Positions 25,481-36,440 of a stretch of DNA of 64,000 nt are shown in pieces. This stretch comes from Dipteris shenzhenensis (taxonomy: Eukaryota; Polypodiophyta; Polypodiopsida; Gleicheniales). Position numbers and translations under genes: made by a program. Within the stretch, counting starts at the first letter, position 1. Each line of letters begins with the position of its first letter. The stretch lies in the NCBI GenBank assembly GCA_047967505.1, contig CM106539.1; one strand, written 5' to 3'. The notes beneath the pieces are model-generated. The model made no database searches. It was not told where the DNA came from and saw nothing but the letters and a program-made list of their open reading frames with translations.

Positions 25481-25491
25481 AGAGAGTAACA

Positions 25492-25551
25492 GTAACAACA
25501 AACAATCAGTAATCCACCCTAGTAACAACAAACAATCAGTAATCCACCCTC
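25492..25551. repeat. Perfect ~30-bp tandem pair
   Basis: 'taacaacaaacaatcagtaa' followed by 'tccaccct' occurs twice with an 'ag' joint. The two copies are identical, so the duplication is recent. Confidence 0.95.
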
Positions 25552-25578
25552 CAGGGGACATTTTTAATATTATTTCGT

Positions 25579-25583
25579 ATGAC

Positions 25584-25614
<31 letters not shown>

Positions 25615-25626
25615 CAGGAGAGACAC

Positions 25627-25681
<55 letters not shown>
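25579..25681. repeat. Divergent (CT)n / (GA)n pair
   Basis: A CT run (25580-25610) is followed after ~15 bp by a GA run (25623-25680). The halves are reverse complements, so the pair could fold into a long hairpin. Confidence 0.95.
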
Positions 25682-25683
<2 letters not shown>

Positions 25684-26158
25684 GTACACCTGACGGCAAA
25701 GGATTGCAATCCATTCCTTAAGGGGGCAAGAAAAGTACAATATAGAAAACCACTTTCTAATCACCTCATATGGGGATTTCAAAACGTGTATATATTTACA
25801 TGGCAACCCTTGAAAAGTAATGAAACTAGGAAATAGTAAACCAACAGTGGGTTTGTGTGTCAATAAAGTACGCTGTCATAAACTAAATGAAGGTACTTAG
25901 CGAACTTGTAACGAGGAACCAGAACCCTGGAGTCTTCAAAAATGTATATCAACCTGATTGTAGAAATTTCATACTAGCCATCAAAAAATATCCAATTCAA
26001 AACCAGCGATCACTATATCTAATACGATGTATCTATGATTAACCACCTTCATGTGCTTGAGCATGTCTGCAGACCTGCACAAAGTCAAACTTCGTGACTT
26101 ACTGCTCAAAAGGGCCTTCAAATAGCAGGATCTCCATAGTAGAGGCTTCTCATTAAGT

Positions 26159-27641
26159 CTATCTGGATCGCAAATCTCCATCCAATTTCTTCTCACGCCC
26201 TCCAGTCAAAAACTCTACAACCTCCAGCATTGACCACCTATTTTCAGGTCGTTCTTGGGCACACATGATAGCAGTATTGAGCAGGATCTCAAGCTCCCCA
26301 CGATCAAAGCAATCTTTAAGGTTTGGATCAACTATGACCTCGAATTTGCCACCAATAACCAGATTCTGTGCCCATTCCACAATGCTCAGCTTGGATAAAT
26401 CCCCTTGCACCTTTTCGCTTGGATTTTTTCCACTTATGAGCTCTAATAAGAGGATCCCAAAGCTGAAAACATCACTCTTTTCTGAAAGTTCCTCCTCACT
26501 TTTGGAATCCTCAGGTGCAATGTAACCCAATGCTCCTCTTGGTTTCTGTATACTTTGTTTCAACAAACTTGACATTCCAAAGTCTACAATACGTGGCTCA
26601 AAATTCGAGCTCAAGAGAACGTTGGTTGATTTAATACCACCATGAACAAGCTGAGGATTCGAATAATGATGTAAGTATCTGCACGGCAATGCGAGAGATC
26701 AGAGTAAACTTGCCATGATAAGTAAGGGATGCTAAATAAATTATTCGAAGGTATCGCTTGTACTTACGCAAGCCCTTCAGCGCATCCAACGGCAATATTC
26801 ATCCTCTTCTGCCAATCCAATTGTCCCTCTTTCGCAAGATCTCCATGTAGATGTGCAAGAAGACTTAAGTTATGCATGAAATCATATACTAGCATTCGCT
26901 CTTGCCCTTCAGCACAGTAACCCCTCAAGCTGAGTAAATTCTTGTGATGAAATCTTCCGAGAAATTTTGCTTCTTTGCAAAAATCTTCAACGCCCTTGAA
27001 TAGATCACAGTTCAACCTCTTTACTGCGATCTGCAACCTTTAACAATTAGATTGAATTTTTGCTGGGAAGGTGGCTAGACGTTCAGAAAGAAAGCTGCAT
27101 ATCAATTTCCCCTACAAATTCTCAGAATCGAGATCACCTCTGCGCCATCTTTAAGTTGACCCCAGTAAACACAGCTCGCCGGACGACTTTCAGGCAACAA
27201 TTCGTAGTCTCCAAGTTGCGATTCGTCTGCTACGGAAGCGACGCGTCTCCGGCTTGCTCGTCCCCGGGATCCCCTGAAATTGAGCAAACACAGGTGAAAG
27301 AAACGAAGCACGACCAGAAATAGCTCACGCTGCGAGCATGGCTGTGTTTTAAGGGTTTCCAGCTACAATCCAATTCAACGCTGTAAAAGAAAAAGGCAAA
27401 ATCCAAACAGCAGCTGCCACGATCGCTAGGTTGAAGGACTGAAGATGATAAAAGAGATGGAATGCAAATCGTCCGAGAAATCAGGGAGATTGGCAGGGAG
27501 AGGTGCCAAAGATGAGAGATTTTGAGAGAATCGAAAGGAATTAACTTACTTGGAAGGGGAAGAGGCAAGGGGGGGATACTCCTGACGCGAATCTCGTCCA
27601 GAAAAGAGACCGAGGAAGAAGGATTTGAGAGATTTGGCCAT
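26159..27641 (-). CDS. PTI1-like receptor-like cytoplasmic kinase, predicted pseudokinase
   Basis: Four exons on the minus strand: 27641-27550, 27273-27138, 27030-26768, 26678-26159. All have GT..AG introns and join in frame to give 336 residues. The N-terminus is MAKSLKSFFLGLF. The kinase domain follows the PTI1-like/At3g15890 pattern: VYWGQLKDGAEIAVKRL (Lys80), HHKNLLSLRGYCAEGQERML, DWQKRMNIAVGCAEGLAYLH, DFG at 196-198, GYIAPE ending at 220 and SDVFSFGILLLELISG. Two catalytic features are lost: the loop HRD is HGG at 176-178, and the glycine-rich loop reads LPESRPASCVYWG. The family length is about 360. These kinases act in the cytoplasm downstream of receptor kinases. This protein is probably a non-catalytic scaffold or competitor. 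The intact exon series argues against a plain pseudogene. Confidence 0.9.
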
Positions 27642-27719
27642 GGCGAAAGATGAGCTCAAAATCAACCAGAGAGGAGAAGAAGAAGAAAATGAAGGAGACG
27701 AGGGGAGAAAAAGCTCCTC

Positions 27720-28689
27720 CTTAAAGGAAGCCCAAGGGCCTCGCCTTAATCACTCCCTTAACACTTAACCAACGCTTGCCTGCGCCAAGAGTCCAAATGT
27801 GGCCTGGTAGTCCAAGAGCTTGTGGTACTCCATGAGTGTGTAAAAGTCCAAGGGTGGTAATCCAACAGGCATTGATAATCCAAGCGTCCAAGGGTAGGTC
27901 CGGGCAACATTTCCTACGCTCTTCTCCTCCAAGCTTCCACATGTCTAAAACTAGTCCTTTTTCTTTTTTGTCTCCACACAATAGGTAGAATAGATAGTTT
28001 TTAGAGTCATACCAATGTTCCTACACATCCACAAGTCACATTAGCTCGTGTGCAGCCTCTAGTTCACCGAGTCCATGTAAGCAAAACCCACCTAACTCAT
28101 TAACCTACCGCCTCTCCACCTGCTTTAGCTCTCTAGGATTTGGTGCTTTATCACATGTGCAATTAACTTGACAAGATTGCATGAAATAATGAGATTCTTT
28201 AGTGAACATCAACTACAAAGACCAATATTACCATGGTCCGTCCAACTCTAGGAAATGCTCGAATAATAGGAAGAGATTGCAACATGATAGATTTACCAAA
28301 AAAACATTTTATTAGACTCGACAGAGGACCCTTGGACATAGACTGATGGCAGTGCATCCTTATGGAGCTTGTTGCTACCATACAAGACTCATATCTTGAC
28401 CCTTATAAAGACTATATAGACATAATGACGAGCAACTGCTTCTGAAATGCAAGACTCGAAAAAACCACGCGACTCTCGTGAGAAGATCCCAAAAAGTGAG
28501 AGAGGGAACTATGCAAGCTATGTCTTGCTCTTGAAGATGCAGCCACTGCCTCTAGCCAACAAGGAGCTAGGAATTTGATTGGTCGAGGAAGCGTGATGCC
28601 ATGCACTGGTTTAGGAGAATGAATCACAAAACCTTGCCATGTTATATATCCTTTCCAGGGCTCCAAGGGGCTTGCAATGCTCCAAGGGG
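27720..28689. other. Intergenic DNA, no gene seen
   Basis: Upstream side of the kinase gene. The stretch at 27650-27720 (GA-rich on plus, TC-rich on the sense strand) is probably its 5' UTR. No further gene or clear TATA box is recognised. Confidence 0.5.
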
Positions 28690-30260
28690 TTTCTAATTGT
28701 GCTTAGCATTTAATTGCTAAACATGAGTAGAAACTCATAAGTACTAGGACATTTAATGTACCAGTCATAGATCTAAGTGTTATATCAACTAAAGTTTTGC
28801 TACCTACTACAAAGTAGCTTGATAGGATTTCACATATTTGCTATGCTAGCTCAAGACAGGAAGGAGCCTAGAAATGTAGTGCACCTAGGGCCTAGGACTA
28901 GTACTAACTATCCTAGCTATCCTAACCATCCTTACTAGGGCACTACTAGGCCTTAGGGTCACAAAATCCCCCAATCAATGACCACTATCTTATTCTTATC
29001 TTCCTAACCTTTATCGATGGAAATGTTGCATCTTATTATCATTGATGTAGAATTTCCTCCCCCTTAAGAAGAAATGATGTCCTTGACAAGAATGTTAGGA
29101 AATCATGTTCGCTTACACTTTTGGCATGTAGCATTTTCTTCTAAACCATCTTTTCAATTTACTAAATATTCTTAAATACTTGTCTGATATCTATGCTTTT
29201 CCTTAAAGTCAAGAATTCTTTCTAGTGCATGTGGAAGTATAGGTAGTTCCATTGAATCTATGGGAATGTTTTCTCCCACTAGACTAACCCTCAAGAAGTC
29301 ACTTTTTCAAACAACTAACATTAAATATTACATGCATTTGTCACAAAAAATAGCACTAGAGAATTTTTTGGGAAAGCTTTTCTCCAAGGTTAATAGTTTG
29401 ATACTATTAACCTTGGAGAAATACTCCAAGTATGGCATAAACGTTTTAATATAACATCAAATTTTATTGTGTTAATAAGGGGTTGTAATTGCTTAGCATT
29501 TAATTACTAAACATGAGTAGAAACTCGTAAGTACCAAGGCATTTAATGTACTGGTCATAGATCTAAGTGTTATATCAAAACTAAAGTTTTGCTACCTACT
29601 ACAAAGTAGCTTGATAGGATTTTACATCCTTGCCATGGTAGCTCAAGACAGGAGCCTAGAAATGTAGTGCACCTAGGGCCTAGGACTAGTACTAACTATC
29701 CTAGCCATCCTTACTAGGGAACTACTAGGCCTTAGGGTCACAAAACCCCCCAACCAATGACCACTATCTTATTCTTATCTTCCTAACCTTCGTCGATTGA
29801 AATTTTGCATCTTATTATCATTGATGTACCATTGCCTCCCTCTTAAGAAGAAATGACATCCTCGATAAGAATGTTAGGAAATCATGTTCATGTAGCATTT
29901 TCTTCTAAACCATCTTTCCACTTTACTAAATATTCTTAAATACTTGTATGACACCTCTGCCTTTCCTTGAAATCAAGAATTCTTTCTAGCTCATGTGGAA
30001 GTACTGGCAATTCCATTGAATCTATGGGAACGTTTTCTCCCACTAGACTAACCTCAAGAAGTCACATTTTCAAACAACTAACATTAAATATTAGATGCAT
30101 TCTACGTTTTTCTAGTAAAGCTAAGTTGTGAGCAAGATCAACAATCCTTCAAAGTATTTTGAATGGACCACAATACTATAGAGATTTCGGTACCCTTATA
30201 TAAACTTTTTCTTCTGATTCAAACTCCACCTTGCATCCATGTGGGTTACATAACCTTAGC
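28690..30260 (-). pseudogene. Duplicated Ty3/Gypsy integrase-chromodomain 3' end
   Basis: Minus-strand fragments read LPHALERILDFKEKHRYQTS then EYLV..KDGLEENATW and FPNILVKD, followed by a GGGGGA tract. This is the usual chromodomain end of chromovirus Gypsy pol with its polypurine tract. The segment occurs twice in direct orientation, about 28695-29480 and 29488-30096, about 793 bp apart. Shared phrases include 'gcttagcatttaatt.ctaaacatgagtag'. The downstream copy extends on to 30260 with a possible integrase C-terminal segment. Many stops show that both copies are dead. Confidence 0.6.
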
Positions 30261-30285
30261 TCCATCTTGAGCCTAAAGATGGTGG

Positions 30286-31545
30286 TGTTGAGATTTTATA
30301 ATCAAGATGATTGGAGGATTGTATTTTGAATAGTCTTGTGGAGACTTGATTGCCTATCTAATAGTTGAAACCTATGTGTATTGTGTAGAGCACCTAGGAG
30401 CCTTATCATTACAAGGCTTTTGATCAACACCATCTTCATGTGTTGATCCTTTTGGATAGTATCTCTTCCACAAATATTATTTTGGCATTATCGCTTTGGT
30501 TGAGGTCTCTTTAAGGATTCTAATGACTAGTCAAACCATACTTTTACTAGTTTGTTTTTCATCCCCACTTTAATTTTGTTGGCAACCAAAGGCAGTTGTT
30601 TTTTGTGTCATATATTGGCATAATTTTATTTGATTCCTTGGGATTCTATGGATCAAGATATTTTTAATGGCAAGAGCTTGGAAGTATGGCAAACACTTAT
30701 TACAAACCTCTTGTAATCAAGAGTTTATTGGCATGTGTTTGTGGAAGGACATCCGATTTGGAGAGTGCAGAGGAACTTGGTCATGCTCATGATTTTTTTT
30801 TGTTTCATGTAGGTAATAGAACCGCCCATAATTTTGGCAAGTTTGAATGGCAAAAAAAATATGGGAGTGTTTGGAGGAGTCACTACTCTAGTAGTGATTT
30901 ATAGTGCTAATAACTTTATTTAATCGTGTATCCTCAATTTTATGGGAACAACACGCTTGTATATTTTCTCTACATTTTTGATGGAGTAGAAATTTCCCTT
31001 GACCTTTGTCTAAGGCAACTAATAAGACCCACCAGAGGAATTCCCTCATTGCCATAAAAAGGAGGTGTTGCTATCCTCGAGTTAACGTATGTAGTGAAGC
31101 CCCAAGCATGTTTGTGTAATCCCGATTATAACCTTGTGCATATCATTTGAGAAAGGGTTGTAGACTTGGTGTGTTTGGCCATTGTATGAGGATGACCAAG
31201 TTGCAAAGCATATGGATGAAATTCAAGAGGTCAAGCAAGTTCCAAGAGTCATATTCTTTATCAAACACTTCTATAGTTATGTATTGTGTTATCCAATTAA
31301 TACCATGCATGTCTCTTAGTAACCACAGCCTTGTAATAAGCTTAGTTGATAAAGTATTTTTCTCTTCTTGTATCACCTGATATTGTGAAATAATCCTCTC
31401 TCGTTTCATATTGAGGGGGGATGTTGGGATTTTATCATTATGATGATTAGAGAATTGTATCTTGGACAAGTTTTGGATAGAGTTCTGGAGACTTGGTGAT
31501 TTAATAGGTGGAACCCCAATAGCTAGGAGCCTTATCATTACAAGG
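30286..31545 (+). mobile_element. Possible small non-autonomous LTR element
   Basis: A direct repeat starts TGTTGAGATTTTATAATCAA at 30286 and TGTTGGGATTTTATCATTAT at 31427. Both run through 'gaggagatt/aattgtat', 'gagacttg' and 'aggagccttatcattacaag'. The second copy is preceded by TTGAGGGGGGA, a good polypurine tract. The internal ~1 kb shows no recognisable Copia or Gypsy protein. The arrangement suggests a TRIM-like element of about 1.25 kb. A primer site was not found and the 3' end is cut by the chromodomain fragment that follows. Confidence 0.4.
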
Positions 31546-31890
31546 TTGATGAGGAGCAACTTGAAGTTGATGAGCAAGATGAGGTCTTGATTCCTGAGCA
31601 GATTTCCTGAGCAGATTGTGGCACATAACGAATGGAAAGTTAATGGTAGAGTGGCCAGACGCTATCGTGTCAAGTGCAAGAACTATCCTGCGAACGATAC
31701 AATGTGGATGGAAGAGAGTGAATTGGCAAATTCACCTCAGATTTTACAGCTCTACCTTGAGGCATTTGGTCTCGAGCCTACTGCAGTAGTCTCTCATGAC
31801 GGTTCAGCAGAGCATCTGTCTAGAGCATTACCGGATGCTCATGGGGGCGGTAGAACAATGAACCCAGAACCTTTAGTTTTCATTTTGTAA
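31546..31890 (+). pseudogene. Ty3/Gypsy chromodomain fragment
   Basis: The plus strand reads EEQLEVDEQDEVLIPEQI, then after a 13-bp tandem duplication ('gatttcctgagca') VAHNEWKVNGRVARRYRVKC, NYPANDTMW and ELANSPQILQLYLE. This is the chromodomain at the C-terminus of chromovirus integrases, with the aromatic positions typical of the fold. The 13-bp duplication breaks the frame. Upstream integrase is absent, so it is a truncated scrap joined to unrelated DNA near 31545. Confidence 0.7.
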
Positions 31891-33990
31891 ATTCCAAATC
31901 AAGTGCTCTAATATTTCCCAAAGCAAAACAAAAAATATTCCAAATCAGGTATATTTGGGGAAAATCAAATTGTGAAAAAAACATCCTTAAAAGTGCACTA
32001 AGAAAAGCTAGCAAAATATGGACACATGTGACTCTCTTGCTAGTCTATTGACCAAGAGGCATGTCCATAGAGTCTACACTATCTATTTCCTCTCCAACCA
32101 AGAACCTTAGATGCCAAGCTAGTGAGAAAGGCCCTCTTGCCAATTTCTTAGATATGCTTTGTCCATGTCAATATGTTGTTGATCTATTGACCAAGAGGCA
32201 TGTCCATAAAGTCTACAATATCTATGTTCTCTCCAACCAAGAACCTTAGATGCCAAGCTAGTGAGAAATGCCCTCAACTTCTTAGATATTTTCTCTAGAT
32301 AGTAAGAGTTAGTGCCTTGAGACATGCATCTAAAACTTGGGGCTTGCTATAGAAGACTTGAACCTCATAAATATTTGGCAATGGTACTCTTTGTGTTGCT
32401 TTGTTGCAACCCATTCTATTAAATAAAGAAATATTGAAATGCGCACAACCTACGTCACTAAAAATTGTATTCCCTCTAACATGTCTTTATTTTATATCAT
32501 AAATGATTGGCAAATGCATACTAGCAAGTATTGATGCAAGAAGCTCCTCTTGAGATGTTTAGAAAGAAGCACATGTAATTGGCTTCCATGCCATGATTAA
32601 TCAAGGATATACATGATACAATTCCCTCAATGCATGCGAGGCCATCATATTCAGTAGATTTAATTTTTATTAGGAAAGGAGACACATTCAAGATAACATG
32701 CATCCTTAATTAGAGCACCACATGTAAAGCCTAACCATCACACAAAGAATAAAAAACAATGTGAGTAGTTAATGGTGAGAAAGGAGATGCACTATTCCAA
32801 AGGAAATGGATTATTCCATCCAACTATCTTTATGATTGAAGCATGAATATATCCAACACAAAGATGGGTATCCTAACTAAGCACAGCTTGTTCTAAAAGG
32901 ATTAAATCTAGTTAATCTTTTCCCATTCTATGATTTCCTAGCACCCTTATACATATTTTGAGCTTGCTACATGTGAGTTATTCATTAAAACTTGTGGTTC
33001 CCTTATTTCACATAAAGCTCTTGTGCAATTGTTGATTATTGCTGCATCACACAGTGGCACCTAACTATTGTCCCTCGCCATTAAATGTGTTTCTCCATTT
33101 CAAACTCTAATCTAAAGGAACCTATAACTCAATAACAAGAAAACTAGAGCTCAAACCTTCTCTATGTGATATTGCATCTTGAAACCACTCAACAGCCAAG
33201 GTAGAAAGAAGTATGGCTAAAATATCGATGTCATTTAAATAATATGTCAAAATAAATGCTTTAAAGCTTGGCATCATATATAAATTATGGTGGGAAAATC
33301 TTGAAATATTAAACTAAGGCACAATACAAAGGAGGCCTCACCACTTCGGAAGAGAGACAAGACCTAAGGAAACACATAAAAGTAAGGACATAGAATAAAA
33401 TAGATTTTCTACAAAGGAGAAGCCTCAGGGGCAAGGGGGATGCACAAAAGCAACCTATCCAACACAACCTCTTATTGGTAGTGATACAAGTGTCGATGTT
33501 CAAAGCTGATTCATATGTCAATGTTCATCATTCATAAAATTCACATCCCTTGCAAGTTTGAGCAAGAAATCCAATAAGAAATTGCATGCACCTACAATAA
33601 GCCAACTAAATATTCCACAAATCAAAGATCTCACTTCAATGAATTGTATTTAAATCCAATAAGAAATTGTATGCACCTACAATAAGCCAACTAAATATTC
33701 CACAAATCCATCTCGCTTCAATGAATTCACATCCCTTGCAAGTTTGAACAAGAAATCCAATAAGAAATTGCATGCACCTACAATAAGCCAACTAAATATT
33801 CCACAAATCAAAGATCTTGCTACAATGAATTGTATTTAAATATCACAAAGGCTAGACTAAAAATCTAGCATGGTTGAGCGAAATTCCTTCCATTCTATAG
33901 ACAAGGCATTGAGATGGCATTGCACATGCCACACAAATTACCTCATCACCTCTATAATATCACCACTTGATGAATAATGGTCTTTTGTAA
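31890..33990. repeat. Dispersed repeat family, copy C
   Basis: Related to the stretches at 5.7-8.8 kb and 36.3-38.1 kb. Shared phrases include 'ttagtgccttgagac', 'ggggcttgctat.gaag', 'tagcaccctt/gcttt.atatattttgag' and 'aatataaattatgg'. An internal near-duplicate 'tctattgaccaagaggcatg' then 'tccata.agtctaca' occurs at 32044 and 32194. No coding sequence recognised. Confidence 0.6.
33541..33845. repeat. Triple tandem repeat, ~80-110 bp units
   Basis: The phrase 'catgcacctacaataagcca' followed by 'actaaatattccacaaatc' occurs at about 33587, 33671 and 33773. It is accompanied by repeated 'catcccttgcaagtttga.caagaaatcc' at 33545 and 33731. Confidence 0.9.
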
Positions 33991-34627
33991 TGAACACATG
34001 GTCAATTTGGTTTCTACTAGTTTGTTTGCAGGGTAGTCCATGTTAAGCATAAGTTGGTGGTTGAATCTATTTAGAGATTTCCACACTTTATGGTGAACTA
34101 TCCATTGTGTTAAGAGCTTCTCATAGGATCAAATGTGCTTAGTTTCATAGGTAGGCATTACCCTTTAACTGCATGAGCTATGCCTGCAAGGCTAAGATTA
34201 AAATGGTGCATCGTAAAATGCTGGTCTTTTGCAATGAATACATGGTAGATTTGTTTTTTCCTAGTGTGTTTGTAGGGTAGTCCATGTTAAGCATAAGTTG
34301 GTGGTTGAATCTATCCTAGAGATGCCCATAGTTTATGGTGAAATCATTGGAGCAATCAAGGGCCAATATTCATGGGGTTCTATCAAGGGTGACTTCTTAG
34401 AGGCCATCCCCATACACTGGATAGTGGTGATGGAGGGCCTCTTCACGAGAGGTGGCCTCTAAAGGCCTACAACGTCCCCATGGAAAGCTTCCAAAACAGT
34501 CCCTACAATAAGTAGCCCTCCTTCATGACACCCTTGATGACTTGCATCATTGAAGGTGTGGGGGTACCCTCCCCCACCTCTCAGACACCCTCCTTAGTAG
34601 AGGGTAGGTAATGGAATAATAACAATT

Positions 34628-34890
34628 ACTGTGTATCCAGATCAACATAAACAAAAACAATTCTATTACACTAGTAGAGGGAGATATAGAAAGTACATCG
34701 AATCAAATTCTATCACTCCCTTCAGGTACACTTCCTTGTTGTGTCTCACAACACAACACTACAAACAATCCATCATCTCAACCTTGCAAGCAAGAGTGAT
34801 ACATTGTCACATTCTCCTGAGAGAGTTCCCCAACATATATAGAAAGCTCACAAACAAAAGTGTCGCCTTCCTTGAGATAAGTGTAGCATC
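34628..34890. repeat. Left arm of a ~265-bp inverted repeat
   Basis: Reading forward, 'gtatccagatc.aca', 'atcaaattctatcactccct', 'cacaacacaacactacaaac' and 'caacatatatagaaagctc' match the reverse complement of 36165-36440 in the same order with moderate divergence. Confidence 0.75.
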
Positions 34891-36164
34891 TTGTTAAGAG
34901 GTCCCCATACCAATGCTAGACCACCTTCATATGCAGGTCTGGGGGTTAGGGGAGAGTCCCCATAGCCTCAAGGACTGCATCCTTGCATTATCTAAGCTTT
35001 TAGAATCTATAGTTAATTATGGAGGTTGCATCATCAAATTTAACATTTGGTATCAAAGCCAAATGGATACGGTGAAGGAGGACTCTAATAAGCTTGAGAA
35101 ATTTACCACTCAAGCTTTCCTACCTAGAAATAGTTGAATTTTCATCTATATTTTCACGAGCACATGAGAGAAAATGCAATAATCATCTTGATCTATTAAA
35201 TCTTTCCAATGAGGACTGGGTGGCGAAACCCTATTTGGCATGAGGTTGAAGGACTCAAAGGTAACTCTCAAGAAAGAGTTCAATGGTCTAAAGATGACTG
35301 GAGACATCAAACTTGGTGTGCATCTCAACAAAATTCAATCTATTCCGAACAAGCACATGGTTGTTCAGATTAGTGAGGAGCCATAGTTTTGTTTGTTCTT
35401 CCTCTTACTTATGTTGAGATTATTAAGATCCTTTGTATTAGAAATGAAGTGAGTTTAAATGAAATGGTCTCTACCCTATTGCATGATGAATGAAGAAAGA
35501 GTTTTTTTCCTTTAAAAATTCAGGACCGTGCCTATCTCAGTAAGATGAGTTCAAGTGTAGCTATTGTGGAAACAAGGAGGACTTCTACTATGGTAAACAA
35601 AATGATGTAGAGAAGAAAGAAGTAGCTAATGTTGTTGCTAAAGAGTTTGCGGGCTTATGTGTTGCAGATGATGCAATTATGAATGGGCTTTCTAAAGCTC
35701 CATGAACTTCTAGTTTCTAGATATCTTGTTTTTCCCACTTTTGTTTTGTAGATGGACATTTTGCAAAGATTATAATCATTTGTTTCTTGATTTTTTAGTA
35801 TGAGGTGACAATTCCTAGTTTTGACACCACTTTTGGGAGTTGGCCTCTTGATGGGTCCTATTTCCAACTTGTTTTATGGAGTGCTTTTGCTTTGCATGTT
35901 CACAATTTTGTCAGGAACATCTAGTTGGATTGATCGACAAATTTTTGAATCTACTAGCTTTTGATTGAGGGAGAATTGTTGGGTTTTGGCAATCAATACG
36001 TGGTCAATTTGGTTTTTTCTAGTATTTTTTAGGTGTTAGCAGGGTTGTGTGAGTTGGTGGTCAAACCTATCCTAGAGATGCCCATAGTCTATGGCAACAT
36101 CACTGCAGCCATCAAGGACCAATCTTCATGGCGTTTTCTGTTAAGGCAGCTTCTTTTCAGGATG

Positions 36165-36359
36165 CTACCCTTTTCTCAAGGAAGGCTACACTTTTGTTTG
36201 TGAGAGCTTTCTATATATGTTGGGAGACTCTCCTAAGAGAATGTGATGATGTATTACCTCTTGCTTGCAAAAGATTGAAATGATGGAGTGTCTGTAGTGT
36301 TGTGTTGTGAGCCCCAATAAGGTAGTATGCCTAAGGGGAGTGGTAGAATTTGATTGGAT

Positions 36360-36392
<33 letters not shown>

Positions 36393-36440
36393 AGTTTAAT
36401 AGAATTCCCTTCAATTGTGTCGATCTGGATACACACAATA
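36165..36440. repeat. Right arm of a ~265-bp inverted repeat
   Basis: Reverse complement of the block at 34628-34890. It contains the (CT)n run at 36362-36394, where the left arm has only a short GAGGGAGA remnant, and joins directly to the dispersed repeat starting near 36320. Confidence 0.75.

Larger units (their letters stand above)
34215..36440 (+). mobile_element. Copia-type LTR element relic
   Basis: A primer-binding site TGGTATCAAAGCC at 35048-35060 matches initiator tRNA-Met but for one base, and a polypurine tract GAGGGAGAA at 35967-35975 precedes TGTTGGGTTTTGGCAATCAA at 35977. The 5' LTR text (from about 34217) and the 3' LTR text share 'gttggtggt.(g/c)aa.cctatc(c)tagagatgcccatagt'. 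Between them only ~900 bp remain: a start just after the primer site (MDTVKEDSNKLEKF) and broken gag-like frames. It is non-autonomous and decayed; LTR outer ends are uncertain because of the inverted repeats nearby. Confidence 0.55.

Noticed and set aside
25298-25714. Ser/Leu-rich frame across the CT/GA pair
   Set aside because: Half of it is microsatellite translation.
28412-28666. 84-codon minus frame near 28.5 kb
   Set aside because: No similarity, no splice partners, AT-rich flank; could not be told from chance.
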